Of a DNA stretch of 64,000 bases, positions 18,091 through 26,684 are shown one piece after another. Positions within the stretch are counted from its first letter, which is position 1, and every line of letters starts with the position of its first letter. The notes beneath the pieces are model-generated. The model saw only the letters and a program-made list of their open reading frames with translations, searched no databases and had not been told where the DNA came from. Location of the stretch: the NCBI GenBank assembly GCA_016208015.1, contig JACQYW010000012.1, forward strand, positions 310,001-374,000, read 5' to 3'. The position numbers and the translations under genes are program-made. Source of the stretch: Nitrosomonadales bacterium. GTDB lineage: Bacteria > Pseudomonadota > Gammaproteobacteria > Burkholderiales > Gallionellaceae.

Positions 18091-19517
18091 GATGTTTTCT
18101 CGCTTGTGGATATATCCCAACCACCACCGAGAGCCTTGTACAGGGTGATGAGGCTGGTACGCAAAATTGCCTCGGCTGTGGCCAAGCTGTCTTCGGTCGT
18201 TAATTGTGTGCGCTGCGTTTCCAGCACTTGCTGGAAATCGGCGAGTCCGGACTGATAGAGGTTGCGCGCCAGATCGGCTGCATTGCGGGCTGATTCGGCG
18301 GCATTACGCCGGGCGTCGACGCGCTCACGTGCAGCGGCATAGCTTTTCAGGGCATTCTCGACTTCTTCAAGCGCGGTCAGAACGTTGCTTTGATATGACA
18401 CCAGCGCCTGTTCCTGTACCGCACTCTGGGCGTCGACCTGACTTCTTAGCCGACCGCCATCGAAGAGGGTTGCGGCCAAGGTTCCGCTCAATGCGCGCGT
18501 GATCGTGCCTGCCCCGCCCAGCGCCGCAAAACTGTAAGCCTGCCAGCCGAAGGAACCGGACAGGTTCAAACTGGGAAAGCGCTGCGCCAGCTTCTGCCCG
18601 ACACGCGCGGTCTCGGCTGCCAGCGTGCGTTCAGCAGCGATCAGGTCCGGACGCTGGCGTAGAACGTCGGCAGGAATGCCCGTAGCCACGCTTGCCGGTA
18701 CTGGAGGCAGCGGCTTCTGTTCGGCCAACATCGCGTGAAGTTCGCCTGGATTGCGGCCAAGCAGCAGAGCGATGCGGTTTTCGGCCGCTGCGAGCGAGAC
18801 TTCAATATCCGGAATACCGGCACGCGTCTGCTCCCGGGATGTCCGTGCCTGTTCGACCTCGCTGGCACGTGCCAGGCCGGCCTGATAACGCCACTCTGTG
18901 AGCTGCAATGTTTCGCTTTGGCTGGCAAGGTTGTCACGAGCAATCGCCATACGGCGTTGGTAAGAACGGAACTCGATATAGTTTCGAGCAAGCTCGGCTA
19001 CGAGGGAGACGCGAACGCTGTTCAGGCTGGCCTGACTGGCGGCGAGGTCAGCCGCAGATGCCTCAACAGCTCGCCGGTTTCCGCCGAAGACATCGATCTC
19101 CCACGTCGCATCAAAGCCGGCATCGTAGAGCGTGCGTGTCGCTTGAGGTGCAATTGCGTCGGAGTTCTTGTTGCGACTGCGGCTCGTTGATGCCGATACC
19201 GCAGGATACAACCCGCCCCCGGCCAACTGCTGGCCTGCCCGTGCTTGATGCAGACGCGCTTGCGCGAGCTTGAGGTCAAGATTTCCGGTGAGTGCCTGAT
19301 CGACGAGCCAGTTCAGGCTTTCATCCTCAAATTGCGTCCACCACCGCTTAAGACGTGCATCTTCATTCGTCGGGTTGTTCGAATCCTGTGATTGCGCAGC
19401 CCAGTGTGATGGCATGTGCGGTGTGGCAGCCTGGTAGTCGGGGCCGACCATGGGCAAGGCGCAACCGCCAAGTAACACCGAAAGGATGATCAAATTGGAT
19501 TTTGAAGTGATGCGCAT
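18087..19517 (-). CDS. NodT-family outer-membrane efflux lipoprotein (TolC-like)
   Basis: 476 residues. The N-terminus ends in a lipobox (SVLLGGCALP), so the protein is probably an acylated outer-membrane channel. Two OEP repeats contain the NodT-type stretches WEIDVFGGNRRAVEAS and VLTALEEVENALKSYA. First gene of the operon channel-adaptor-ATPase-permease, which together form a complete tripartite pump. GTTAA half-sites at 19562-19586 lie 45-69 bp upstream of its start. Confidence 0.9.
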   Translation of the reverse strand: MRITSKSNLIILSVLLGGCALPMVGPDYQAATPHMPSHWAAQSQDSNNPTNEDARLKRWWTQFEDESLNWLVDQALTGNLDLKLAQARLHQARAGQQLAGGGLYPAVSASTSRSRNKNSDAIAPQATRTLYDAGFDATWEIDVFGGNRRAVEASAADLAASQASLNSVRVSLVAELARNYIEFRSYQRRMAIARDNLASQSETLQLTEWRYQAGLARASEVEQARTSREQTRAGIPDIEVSLAAAENRIALLLGRNPGELHAMLAEQKPLPPVPASVATGIPADVLRQRPDLIAAERTLAAETARVGQKLAQRFPSLNLSGSFGWQAYSFAALGGAGTITRALSGTLAATLFDGGRLRSQVDAQSAVQEQALVSYQSNVLTALEEVENALKSYAAARERVDARRNAAESARNAADLARNLYQSGLADFQQVLETQRTQLTTEDSLATAEAILRTSLITLYKALGGGWDISTSEKTS

Positions 19518-19561
19518 GATGTCTGCAATCTAAGATTCTTTGCATGATAGGAGCATCATCT

Positions 19562-19586
19562 GTTAAGAAATGTTAAGCCGGGTAAG
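19562..19586. promoter_or_regulatory. CpxR-like direct-repeat box upstream of efflux operon
   Basis: GTTAA (19562-19566), five bases, GTTAA (19572-19576), five bases, GTAAG (19582-19586). The 10-bp periodicity places all half-sites on one face of the helix. The same pattern occurs around the response-regulator genes near 20.5 and 22.8 kb. CpxR of enterobacteria binds GTAAA-N5-GTAAA. Confidence 0.55.
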
Positions 19587-19688
19587 ATTTATTAATGAAT
19601 TGAGCTTCAATCATGAGCATTCAATCAGACAGAGATATTCCCGATTGGAACTGATGGTCCCCAAGGAGATACTTTTTTTGCTGGGCGA

Positions 19689-19720
19689 AAAAAATGGCAG
19701 GCCACCTGCCTGCCATTTTT
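19689..19720 (-). terminator. Rho-independent terminator of the EF-hand gene
   Basis: The stem AAAAATGGCAGG pairs with CCTGCCATTTTT around a 7-base loop, just past the stop codon at 19734. Both strands have T-runs. It lies in the gap between the EF-hand gene and the efflux operon, which read in the same direction. Confidence 0.88.
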
Positions 19721-19733
19721 CATTACATGGATG

Positions 19734-20369
19734 CTAGGCAGTGGCAGAAAACAGCGATGCTTTTTCCGAAGAGCCGCTCAGGCCGTATGTCTGCATCAGT
19801 TGCATCAACTGGCGCATGATCTTTGCATCGGCAGTGCTGCCAGTGGAATCGGTCGAGGACGCTGTCGAGCTGGACTGCTCCAAGGCCATTGCTTCCTGGA
19901 AGCTGACTTTGCCATCCTTGTTGGTATCAGCCTTGTCGAAGTTCTCAATGACTTTGGTGAGCAATTCGGTACGCTTGCCGTCCGTTGAATTTCCCCCATT
20001 GAGTTGAGTGGTCAGCTCTTCCTTGGTGAAACCGGCATCATTCTGGGGTGGGGGCGGCGGCGGCATGCCATTGGCAGAACCGGTTCTCTTCATTTGGCTG
20101 GCAAGATCGTCGAGTGTGCTGGTGAACTCGTCTTTGGTCACTTTGCCGTCACTGTTGGTGTCGAGCTTGGCAAACAGTTCGTCGACGTTCGAACTGGATG
20201 AATTCTGCCCTATGGCTGATTGCAGCGTGCTTTTATCGATGTATCCCTGCCCGGAGCTATCGAGTTTGGAGAACAACTCTTCAGCCATCTTCTTGCCATC
20301 TGGCGGTTGGCGCATACCTTGCATCATGGCCCAATTACCACTATTGCTGATACCACTGATCGTACTCAT
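19734..20369 (-). CDS. EF-hand calcium-binding protein
   Basis: 211 residues. Three canonical EF-hand loops are visible: DSSGQGYIDKST (from residue 37), DTNSDGKVTKDE (from 70) and DTNKDGKVSFQE (from 148), with a degenerate fourth site between them and a hexaproline stretch near 103-108. No signal peptide or membrane helix is evident. The layout resembles calmodulin-like EF-hand proteins of Xanthomonas and betaproteobacteria. AAGGGG precedes the ATG at 20369. It is divergent from the CpxRA-like pair and shares their CpxR-like boxes, which suggests calcium or envelope-stress signalling. Confidence 0.85.
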   Translation of the reverse strand: MSTISGISNSGNWAMMQGMRQPPDGKKMAEELFSKLDSSGQGYIDKSTLQSAIGQNSSSSNVDELFAKLDTNSDGKVTKDEFTSTLDDLASQMKRTGSANGMPPPPPPQNDAGFTKEELTTQLNGGNSTDGKRTELLTKVIENFDKADTNKDGKVSFQEAMALEQSSSTASSTDSTGSTADAKIMRQLMQLMQTYGLSGSSEKASLFSATA

Positions 20370-20669
20370 GTCTGACCCCTTCCTAATGGTTGATTTTGTT
20401 ATGTGCATATCATGTTGCACATGGCCCAACTATCGGCATCTACCGAGCCAGAACATAGTGCCGCCTATGTAAAACACGGTAAAACCGTGTTAACGAGTCC
20501 TCGGTGACAGCCGCAGGGGATCGAGGCTCATGACGGCAGGCATTGTGTGAATGCGGCATGTGATGCGCTTAAATTGAGTAAATCTTGGTAAAGCCCGGGC
20601 GTCGTACTTTGTACGTCAGAGAGGCTTGGTTAACATGCGAACCATAAGATTTTGCGGATTGCGGAAGAA
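20370..20669. promoter_or_regulatory. Divergent control region with two CpxR-like boxes
   Basis: This 300-bp gap has no gene I can support. It contains a perfect GTAAA-N5-GTAAA at 20469-20483, continued by a third half-site GTTAA at 20489-20493 (again 10 bp on), and a second perfect GTAAA-N5-GTAAA at 20578-20592. The first lies about 100 bp upstream of the EF-hand gene, the second 78 bp upstream of the response regulator. Autoregulation of the pair and control of the EF-hand gene are inferred. Confidence 0.65.
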
Positions 20670-21359
20670 ATGAGCGAAAAGATACTGTTGGTCGATGATG
20701 ACATCGAACTGGTCGAGATGATCAGGGATTACCTCAAGCAGGAGGGATATGAAGTTGGAACCGTCCATGACGGTGAGCGCGGCGTCCGCGAAGCATTGAG
20801 CGGCGACTACGCTATCGCAGTGCTCGACGTGATGATGCCGGGCATGAGCGGCATCAATGCGTTGCGCCAGATCCGCAGTGAGAGTTCCATTCCGGTCATC
20901 ATGCTCACCGCCCGCGGGGACGACTCCGACCGTATCCATGGTCTTGAGCTTGGCGCTGACGATTATGTTCCCAAGCCCTGTACGCCGCGGGAATTGACCG
21001 CCCGCATCCGCGCCATACTCAAACGCACCGGACCGGCCAGGGAAGCAGGCGCTTTGCAGGCGATCAAGGTGGGTGCGCTGGAGATTTGGCCGGAGAAACG
21101 CAAAGCGGAATGGGATGGCAAGTCGATTGAACTCACGAGCACCGAATTCAATCTGCTTGAAGTATTGGCACGTCATGCTGGACAGATCGTCAGCAAGGAA
21201 GAGCTTTCCAGGCAGGGGCTCGGGCGACCGCTGATGCGATTCGACCGCTCCATCGACGTGCATGTGAGCAGCTTGCGCCAGAAGCTGGCGGAGTTGCCGG
21301 ACGGTCGTTCCTGTATCCAGACTGTGATTCGCAAGGGATACATGTTGATCAAGGGGTAA
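20670..21359 (+). CDS. CpxR-like OmpR-family response regulator
   Basis: 229 residues. The receiver domain (4-118) has the acidic pair D9/D10, phospho-acceptor D53 in VLDVMMPG, and the LTARG threonine. The C-terminal winged helix (about 130-225) carries LTSTEFNLLEVLARHAGQIV and the DVHVSSLRQKL recognition helix. The ATG at 20670 directly follows GCGGAAGAA. The nearby perfect GTAAA-N5-GTAAA sites support a CpxR-type DNA specificity. The kinase gene follows with no gap. Confidence 0.9.
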   Translation: MSEKILLVDDDIELVEMIRDYLKQEGYEVGTVHDGERGVREALSGDYAIAVLDVMMPGMSGINALRQIRSESSIPVIMLTARGDDSDRIHGLELGADDYVPKPCTPRELTARIRAILKRTGPAREAGALQAIKVGALEIWPEKRKAEWDGKSIELTSTEFNLLEVLARHAGQIVSKEELSRQGLGRPLMRFDRSIDVHVSSLRQKLAELPDGRSCIQTVIRKGYMLIKG

Positions 21360-22490
21360 ATGATGGGCAGATTGTTCTGGAAATTCTTCTTCATGTTCTG
21401 GCTGGCTCAGTTCCTGACCATGGTTGGCGTTGGCATTTCTGTCTGGGCACTGCGCCCTGATTTCTCCCCCCCATCCATGTCGGAGATGCACAGACTGCCT
21501 CAAGAGCCATCGGGTGGGTTCCGGGAAATGCCTCATCCGTCTGATTTGCAAAATGGCATGCCACCCAGACCGTTGGATGGCCCGCATCAGGAGTTGTTGC
21601 CGCCTTTACTTCCTATTGCTGCCGGTAGTTTGGTGAGCCTCATCTTTGCAGCATTGCTGGCGTGGTATTTTGCGCGGCCCATTCGCACCCTGCGCAAAGC
21701 CTTTGACGACGTGGCAAAAGGAAAATTCGATACCCGCATCGGCGCCTCCATCGGTGGCGGCAAAGATGAACTTGCCGATCTTGGATCAGACTTCGATCAT
21801 ATGGCCTCGCGTCTGCAAGGTTTGATGGATGCGCAGCGACGCCTGCTGCATGACATTTCGCACGAGCTGAGATCGCCTCTGGCGAGATTGCAAGCTGCAA
21901 CGGACCTTATGCAGCAACAGCCGGAGCGCGCAGCGGAATTCATCACTCGGCTGGAGCGTGATACCGGTCGCATCGATGCGCTGGTGGGCGAGTTACTGAC
22001 GCTGGCGCGCCTCGATTCTGGAATGGCAGAAGGGATGGGCGGGGATGTCGACCTGCGCGAGATACTCGAACACATCGTCTCCGATGCGCGATTCGAGGCC
22101 GGTTCCAGACAATGTACTGTCGAGGTCGTGATGCCGGAGCAGATGCATGTCAAAGGCAACGCCGAGTTGATTTTCCGGGCGTTGGAGAACGTGGTGCGCA
22201 ATGCCGTGCTTCATGCTCCTGCAAACACGCTTGTCGAGATCGCAGTCAGGAACGTAGAAGGCGGTCGATGGCAGATCAAGGTGGCAGATCAGGGGCGCGG
22301 CGTACCGCCTTCCGATCTCGACGCGATCTTTCAGCCGTTCTTTCGCAGCAGTACGAATGGCGACACTGCCGGTTATGGATTGGGGCTGGCGATCACGCAG
22401 CGGGTAGTGATCGCGCACGGTGGCAAGGTGCGGGCCGTGAACAGGGCCTCAGGCGGGCTCCAAGTCGAAATTATCTTGCCTGCAGCCTGA
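21360..22490 (+). CDS. CpxA-like sensor histidine kinase
   Basis: 376 residues. Two transmembrane helices (about 8-30 and 82-104) flank a periplasmic loop of only about 50 residues rich in Met, His and Pro. A HAMP domain, dimerisation helix with phospho-acceptor H168 (HDISHELRSPLARL) and an ATPase domain (NVVRNAVLHA, DQGRGVPP, GYGLGLAIT) follow. The loop is much shorter than that of E. coli CpxA, so it may sense metal or a membrane signal directly. The ATG abuts the regulator stop codon. Confidence 0.9.
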   Translation: MMGRLFWKFFFMFWLAQFLTMVGVGISVWALRPDFSPPSMSEMHRLPQEPSGGFREMPHPSDLQNGMPPRPLDGPHQELLPPLLPIAAGSLVSLIFAALLAWYFARPIRTLRKAFDDVAKGKFDTRIGASIGGGKDELADLGSDFDHMASRLQGLMDAQRRLLHDISHELRSPLARLQAATDLMQQQPERAAEFITRLERDTGRIDALVGELLTLARLDSGMAEGMGGDVDLREILEHIVSDARFEAGSRQCTVEVVMPEQMHVKGNAELIFRALENVVRNAVLHAPANTLVEIAVRNVEGGRWQIKVADQGRGVPPSDLDAIFQPFFRSSTNGDTAGYGLGLAITQRVVIAHGGKVRAVNRASGGLQVEIILPAA

Positions 22491-22495
22491 GTACG

Positions 22496-22693
22496 CTACA
22501 AATAGATCTTGCTGGACAGGCTCCCTGCCAGTTTCTCGGCGAGTCGATGCAGGTCGCTGACGCATCTCGATGCGATCTCGCGAGCATCGTTCGGAAATGA
22601 ATTTTTGTCAGCGTCCAGCGTCGCGGCGGCGAAGGCGATCTGCTTGGCCTGTTCGAACTGCCTGCTTTTCTCAAAACTCTCGATGCTTTTCAC
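22496..22693 (-). CDS. Small protein of unknown function
   Basis: A 65-codon gene, not recognised. It begins at a GTG (22693) with a strong GAGAGG ribosome binding site 7 bases upstream. The product (KSIESFEKSRQFEQAKQIAF onward) is charged, probably helical, and has no membrane segment or signal peptide. An alternative ATG at 22717 lacks a ribosome binding site and lies inside a hairpin. Its leader carries four CpxR-like half-sites and a perfect 10-bp hairpin, so it looks like a real, regulated member of the local stress regulon. Confidence 0.6.
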   Translation of the reverse strand: MKSIESFEKSRQFEQAKQIAFAAATLDADKNSFPNDAREIASRCVSDLHRLAEKLAGSLSSKIYL

Positions 22694-22709
22694 GATTTTT
22701 CCTCTCAAT

Positions 22710-22735
22710 CCTGTCATCGTATTTGCGATGACAGG
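22710..22735 (-). promoter_or_regulatory. Perfect hairpin in the leader of the small gene
   Basis: CCTGTCATCG (22710-22719) and CGATGACAGG (22726-22735) form a perfect 10-bp stem with a 6-base loop, lying between the CpxR-like boxes and the ribosome binding site. There is no T-run, so it is more likely a leader structure or a dimeric operator than a terminator. Confidence 0.55.
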
Positions 22736-22753
22736 ATTATTAGGGACAACCGG

Positions 22754-22789
22754 GTTAAGCGATGTAAATGAAGGGTAAATTTCGGTAAA
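22754..22789. promoter_or_regulatory. Array of four CpxR-like half-sites
   Basis: GTTAA (22754-22758), GTAAA (22764-22768), GTAAA (22775-22779) and GTAAA (22785-22789) are spaced 5, 6 and 5 bases apart. This is the longest such array in the window. It lies between the nrdJ stop codon and the small gene at 22496-22693, upstream of the latter. Confidence 0.6.
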
Positions 22790-22803
22790 AACTGCTGCGA
22801 CCT

Positions 22804-25800
22804 TCAGCCGCACGCCCCGATCGCACCGCAACTGGTACAGAACTCGCAGCCGTCCTTCTTGATCAGCGTTGCGTTGCCGCATTCCTTGCACACCTTGCCG
22901 ACGATGGGTTTGATGGTGGTGGGTTTGATCTGCCCCTCCGGGATCTCCAGCACGCCCATCTGCTGCACCGGGTAACCGTGTTCGTCGAGGATGCCGAGCA
23001 TGGAGTAGCGGTGGATGATGAGCTTGGCGACATAGGAGACGGTCGAGGGATAGCTCTCCATTTTGTTGCCGCCTGGCACGCGCGCCATGAAGTCGCCCAG
23101 CGGTTCGCCGAAGTTGAGCAGCTTGCGCAGCTTCATGCCGATCCAGGCCGGGTCGATCACGCGCATGTCCAGGCTCAGCACCTTGCACAAGCCGTCGAGC
23201 GCGCGCGGATAGACGCCGGACAACCACATCGAATACGGGCGGCGCTGGCCGTCGGGCAGCACCAGTTCTTTCAGGCCCAGCACGAAGTCGTCGCCGCTGC
23301 CCGCATTGGAGATGTCCACCGTCCAGCTCATGGTGCCGTCGGTACCGGTCTTGGGCTCCTTCTTCGCGAACAGCGCATCCATCATCGGCGTGGTCCCGCC
23401 GTCGCAGACTTCCAGCGCGCCCAGTTCCTCGATGCGGTATTTGAGCAGGTGCGCGAACGCGGCGACCAGACTCGGCATGCGTTTCACTTCGCCGTCCGGC
23501 GGCATCGGCATATCGAAGGCGTCGTCACCCGCGGACTTCATCAGCATCTCCAGCTTCATGCGTATCCACACCGGATCGCGCGTGCGCATGTCCATCGACA
23601 GCGATTTCGCCAGCGCGCCGAGACCGCGCGGCTGTTCGGAGCCGTTAACCCACACTTCGAACGGATGGTTGCAGCCGTTCTTCGTATGCGACACGAACGC
23701 GACGAAACTGCCGAGCGGATGCTTCACCACCGGCGAGGTCCAGCCTTCGCTGCCCGCGGGCAGCGCCGGGCGGCCGGGCCAGCGTAGCGAGGCGAGCGCG
23801 GGCTTGGGCGCGGTCTCCAGCACGATGCGCCGGTCCTGGTCGAACACGAAGTCCTGCGGTTGTTCTTCCTCTTTCTTTTCCGAAGTGACGGACAGCACCG
23901 AGCCCAGCACGCTGTTGGGGCGGTAGGTCGCCAGGCCTTTCAGCCCGGCCTTCCATGCTTCGGTGTAGAGGTCCTTGAAATCCTCATACGGATAATCGGC
24001 GGGCACGTTCACCGTCTTGCTGATCGAGGTGTCGATGAACGGCGCCACGGCGGCGACCATCTTCATGTGATCGATGGCGGAGATCTCCAGCGCGGTGACG
24101 AAGGCGGGCGGCAGTTTGTCCATATCGCCGCCTTGCTGCTTGAACACGCGCCAGGCGTGGTCTTCCACCGGGTAATCCTTGGTGCTGCCGTCCATCATGC
24201 GTTTCTTGCGCGTGTAGAACCACGAGAACGCCGGCTCGATGCCGTTGGAGGCATTGTCGGCGAAGGCCAGCGAGATGGTGCCGGTGGGCGCGATGGAGAG
24301 CAGGTGGCTGTTGCGGATGCCATGCTTGCGTATCTTGTCCTTCAGCTCGTCCGGCAGGCGCGAAGCGAAGCGCGGTGCAGCCAGATATTTTTCCGCATCG
24401 AGCAGCGGGAAGGCGCCGCGTTCCTGCGCCAGTTCCACCGAAGCCTCATACGCCTCGTCGCGCATGATGCGCGTGATGTCGGCGGCGAAGGCGCGCGCCT
24501 CGTCGGTGTCGTAACGCAGGCCCAGCATCACCAGCGCATCGCCCAGCCCGGTGAAACCCAGACCGACGCGGCGCTTGTTCTGCGCTTCCTGCTGCTGCTC
24601 GGGCAGCGGCCAGGCGGTCACGTCCAGTACATTGTCCAGCATGCGCACCGAGACGCGTACCAGTTGTTTGAACGGTTCGTAGTCGAACCCCGCATGGTGG
24701 GAGAACGGATTCTTCACCATGCGCGACAGGTCGATGGAACCGAGACAGCAGCAGCCGTAGGGGGGCAGCGGTTGTTCGGCGCAGGGATTGGTGGCCTCGA
24801 TCAGTTCGCAGTACGACAGGTTGTTGTCGCGGTTCATCAGGTCGATGAACAACACGCCCGGTTCGGCATGGTCGTAGGTGCTGGCGATGATCTGTTTCCA
24901 CAGCTCGGTGGCGCGCACTTTGCGATAGATCCATTTGCCGTCCGCGCGTTGGGTCGCTCCTGCCGCCTTGATGGCGTCGGAAGGGGCGGCGGCATGCACC
25001 AGTTCGAACTCCTCGTCTTTTTCCACCGCCTGCATCAGTGCATCGGTCACGCCGACGGAGATGTTGAAGTTGCGCAGGTCGCCCTGGTCCTTGGCGCCGA
25101 TAAATTTTTCGATATCGGGGTGGTCGCAACGCAACACGCCCATCTGCGCGCCGCGCCGTGCACCGGCCGATTCCACCGTCTCGCAGGAACGGTCGAATAC
25201 GCGCATATAAGAAATGGGGCCGCTGGCGCGCGAGTTGGTGCCTTTGACATGCGCTCCTTCGGGACGGATGCTGGAGAAATCGTAACCGACGCCGCCACCG
25301 CGGCGCATGGTCTCGGCGGCCTGCTGCAGCGCGTCATAGATGCCGGGTTTGCCGTCGGTCATGCCGGAGATGGCGTCGCCCACCGGCTGCACGAAGCAGT
25401 TGATGAGCGTGGCTTGTATCTTCAGTCCGGCGGCGGAGTTGATGCGACCCGCGGGCACGAAGCCGTTCTCCTGCGCGTCGAAGAAGGCTTTTTCCCATTT
25501 GACGCGCTGTTCCGGTTTTTCGGCCTGGGCGAGGCCGCGTGCTACGCGGCGGCGCACATCCTGCACCGACTTCTCGTCCGCTTCCGCGTATTTCTCCAGG
25601 AGCACTTCGGTGCTGATCTCTTGCGTCATTGCGGTTTTTCCTTTGCTGGCTGATTCGTCGGCTATGTTCTTGGTCAGTTCGGTCAGGAACTGTTCCCCGG
25701 ATTTGGAAATCTCCCCGTTTCCAGGGTGACTTGCTTGATTCTTGAGCTGGGTTATCGGGTGTCGCTCGGGAGAGTTGCTTTGTGAAGCGCTGGATTCAGG

Positions 25801-25842
25801 ATCGCTTTGGGCGGACGTTGAAACACTCTCGGTATCGAACAC
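22804..25842 (-). CDS. nrdJ: Adenosylcobalamin-dependent (class II) ribonucleoside-diphosphate reductase NrdJ
   Basis: Up to 1012 residues. The catalytic core shows [21 protein letters not shown] (radical-site Cys and Glu), [11 protein letters not shown] and [20 protein letters not shown], as in class II reductases, which need B12 and no oxygen. Two copies of a TSCPD-like domain occupy about 700-800 and 840-945. The C-terminus is a Cys-rich CKECGN...CEFCTSCG motif, probably the reducing tail. The first start is a GTG at 25842 (AAGGGGG upstream); an internal ATG at 25632 with AAAGGA upstream begins where family homology starts, so the polar 70-residue N-terminus may be untranslated. Confidence 0.93.
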   Translation of the reverse strand: MFDTESVSTSAQSDPESSASQSNSPERHPITQLKNQASHPGNGEISKSGEQFLTELTKNIADESASKGKTAMTQEISTEVLLEKYAEADEKSVQDVRRRVARGLAQAEKPEQRVKWEKAFFDAQENGFVPAGRINSAAGLKIQATLINCFVQPVGDAISGMTDGKPGIYDALQQAAETMRRGGGVGYDFSSIRPEGAHVKGTNSRASGPISYMRVFDRSCETVESAGARRGAQMGVLRCDHPDIEKFIGAKDQGDLRNFNISVGVTDALMQAVEKDEEFELVHAAAPSDAIKAAGATQRADGKWIYRKVRATELWKQIIASTYDHAEPGVLFIDLMNRDNNLSYCELIEATNPCAEQPLPPYGCCCLGSIDLSRMVKNPFSHHAGFDYEPFKQLVRVSVRMLDNVLDVTAWPLPEQQQEAQNKRRVGLGFTGLGDALVMLGLRYDTDEARAFAADITRIMRDEAYEASVELAQERGAFPLLDAEKYLAAPRFASRLPDELKDKIRKHGIRNSHLLSIAPTGTISLAFADNASNGIEPAFSWFYTRKKRMMDGSTKDYPVEDHAWRVFKQQGGDMDKLPPAFVTALEISAIDHMKMVAAVAPFIDTSISKTVNVPADYPYEDFKDLYTEAWKAGLKGLATYRPNSVLGSVLSVTSEKKEEEQPQDFVFDQDRRIVLETAPKPALASLRWPGRPALPAGSEGWTSPVVKHPLGSFVAFVSHTKNGCNHPFEVWVNGSEQPRGLGALAKSLSMDMRTRDPVWIRMKLEMLMKSAGDDAFDMPMPPDGEVKRMPSLVAAFAHLLKYRIEELGALEVCDGGTTPMMDALFAKKEPKTGTDGTMSWTVDISNAGSGDDFVLGLKELVLPDGQRRPYSMWLSGVYPRALDGLCKVLSLDMRVIDPAWIGMKLRKLLNFGEPLGDFMARVPGGNKMESYPSTVSYVAKLIIHRYSMLGILDEHGYPVQQMGVLEIPEGQIKPTTIKPIVGKVCKECGNATLIKKDGCEFCTSCGAIGACG

Positions 25843-25892
25843 GATGCTACCCCCTTGATTGCGCGGGCTACTTCAGCCCGGAAAGCAAAAAC

Positions 25893-25937
25893 CACTATAT
25901 GTAGTGGTTGGTCGCCTGAATCTGACTAATTGTAGGG
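25893..25937. promoter_or_regulatory. Tandem NrdR boxes upstream of nrdJ
   Basis: A perfect palindromic box CACTATATGTAGTG (25893-25906) is followed by a degenerate copy GACTAATTGTAGGG (25924-25937; 10 of 14 match). The start-to-start distance is 31 bp, three helical turns, which is the known spacing of NrdR repressor sites upstream of ribonucleotide reductase genes. Confidence 0.8.
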
Positions 25938-26030
25938 GGTCGGAAAGTTTTTTCAAGCGATAAATTGTCGCCTGAAAATTGACTTGACTGGCGGGAAGCG
26001 TTAGGGGAATTTCCGGGAAAGCGCCTGTTT

Positions 26031-26600
26031 TTACCCGGCGCAGCTCAAACGCAGCTTGTCGTTCTTGCCGCTGAGGGCGGAAAGCGCGGCGGAATAGACC
26101 GCATTGCCGTCGCCGCACTTCCACTCGGCGGCGAAATCCTTGCTGCAGGTCGGCGCCGGGTCTTCCAGCGTGGCCGGATCAATGACGAAATCGCAGCTGC
26201 CTTGCCCGTCGCAGGCCTTGGCCAGTTGCGTCGTGGCATTGCCCGCCTTGGCATTGCAGTTGCGGCCATAGGTGCCGGAGACGACCTTGATGGGGATCGC
26301 CGGAGCAGCCGGGACGGCGCTGGCGGGGGCGGCGACGGCGACCACGCCCTGCTGTTGCATGGAGGCGATCAAATTGGGCGGCAGGCGGGAATACATGTCG
26401 GGGGTTTCGCCGTATTGCATGACCAGACCAATCACGATCAGGACTGCACCCAGGATGGCGGCACCGATGCGGCCGATGCGGCCGGGTTCGATCTTGCCCT
26501 CGATCTTGCCCAATACGGCGATCATCAGGAAAAGGATGCCCGCGAGCACGAACATGCGCACCATGGGAACGTCGACCAGCCTCAACATGACTTCTTTCAT
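26031..26600 (-). CDS. Membrane protein with SUEL/galactose-lectin-like domain
   Basis: 189 residues. Two N-terminal hydrophobic helices (about 10-30 and 45-63) and an Ala/Pro linker (about 85-105) lead to a cysteine-rich domain: VVSGTYGRNCNAKAGNAT, KACDGQGSCDFVID and CSKDFAAEWKCGDG, ending KLRLSC. The YGR...C...C.G..SC pattern resembles the rhamnose/galactose-binding (SUEL) lectin domain. The domain would face the periplasm. ATG at 26600 has AAAGGA six bases upstream. The lectin reading is by pattern only; ligand unknown. Confidence 0.65.
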   Translation of the reverse strand: MKEVMLRLVDVPMVRMFVLAGILFLMIAVLGKIEGKIEPGRIGRIGAAILGAVLIVIGLVMQYGETPDMYSRLPPNLIASMQQQGVVAVAAPASAVPAAPAIPIKVVSGTYGRNCNAKAGNATTQLAKACDGQGSCDFVIDPATLEDPAPTCSKDFAAEWKCGDGNAVYSAALSALSGKNDKLRLSCAG

Positions 26601-26684
26601 GACCATCCTTTCAAAACAGTACGGAAGAAAAGCGTTGGCACTTTATCACACGCGCATCGGGTTGAAACCGCCCGCGCCGGAGCG

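Noticed and set aside
23860..25653. Long plus-strand open frame opposite nrdJ
   Set aside because: Antisense shadow of nrdJ; the sense gene has unmistakable catalytic motifs, while this frame has none.
25843..26030. Cobalamin riboswitch upstream of nrdJ
   Set aside because: No B12-box-like sequence or extended conserved structure was seen; the region is better explained by NrdR boxes and a short leader hairpin at about 25864-25880.
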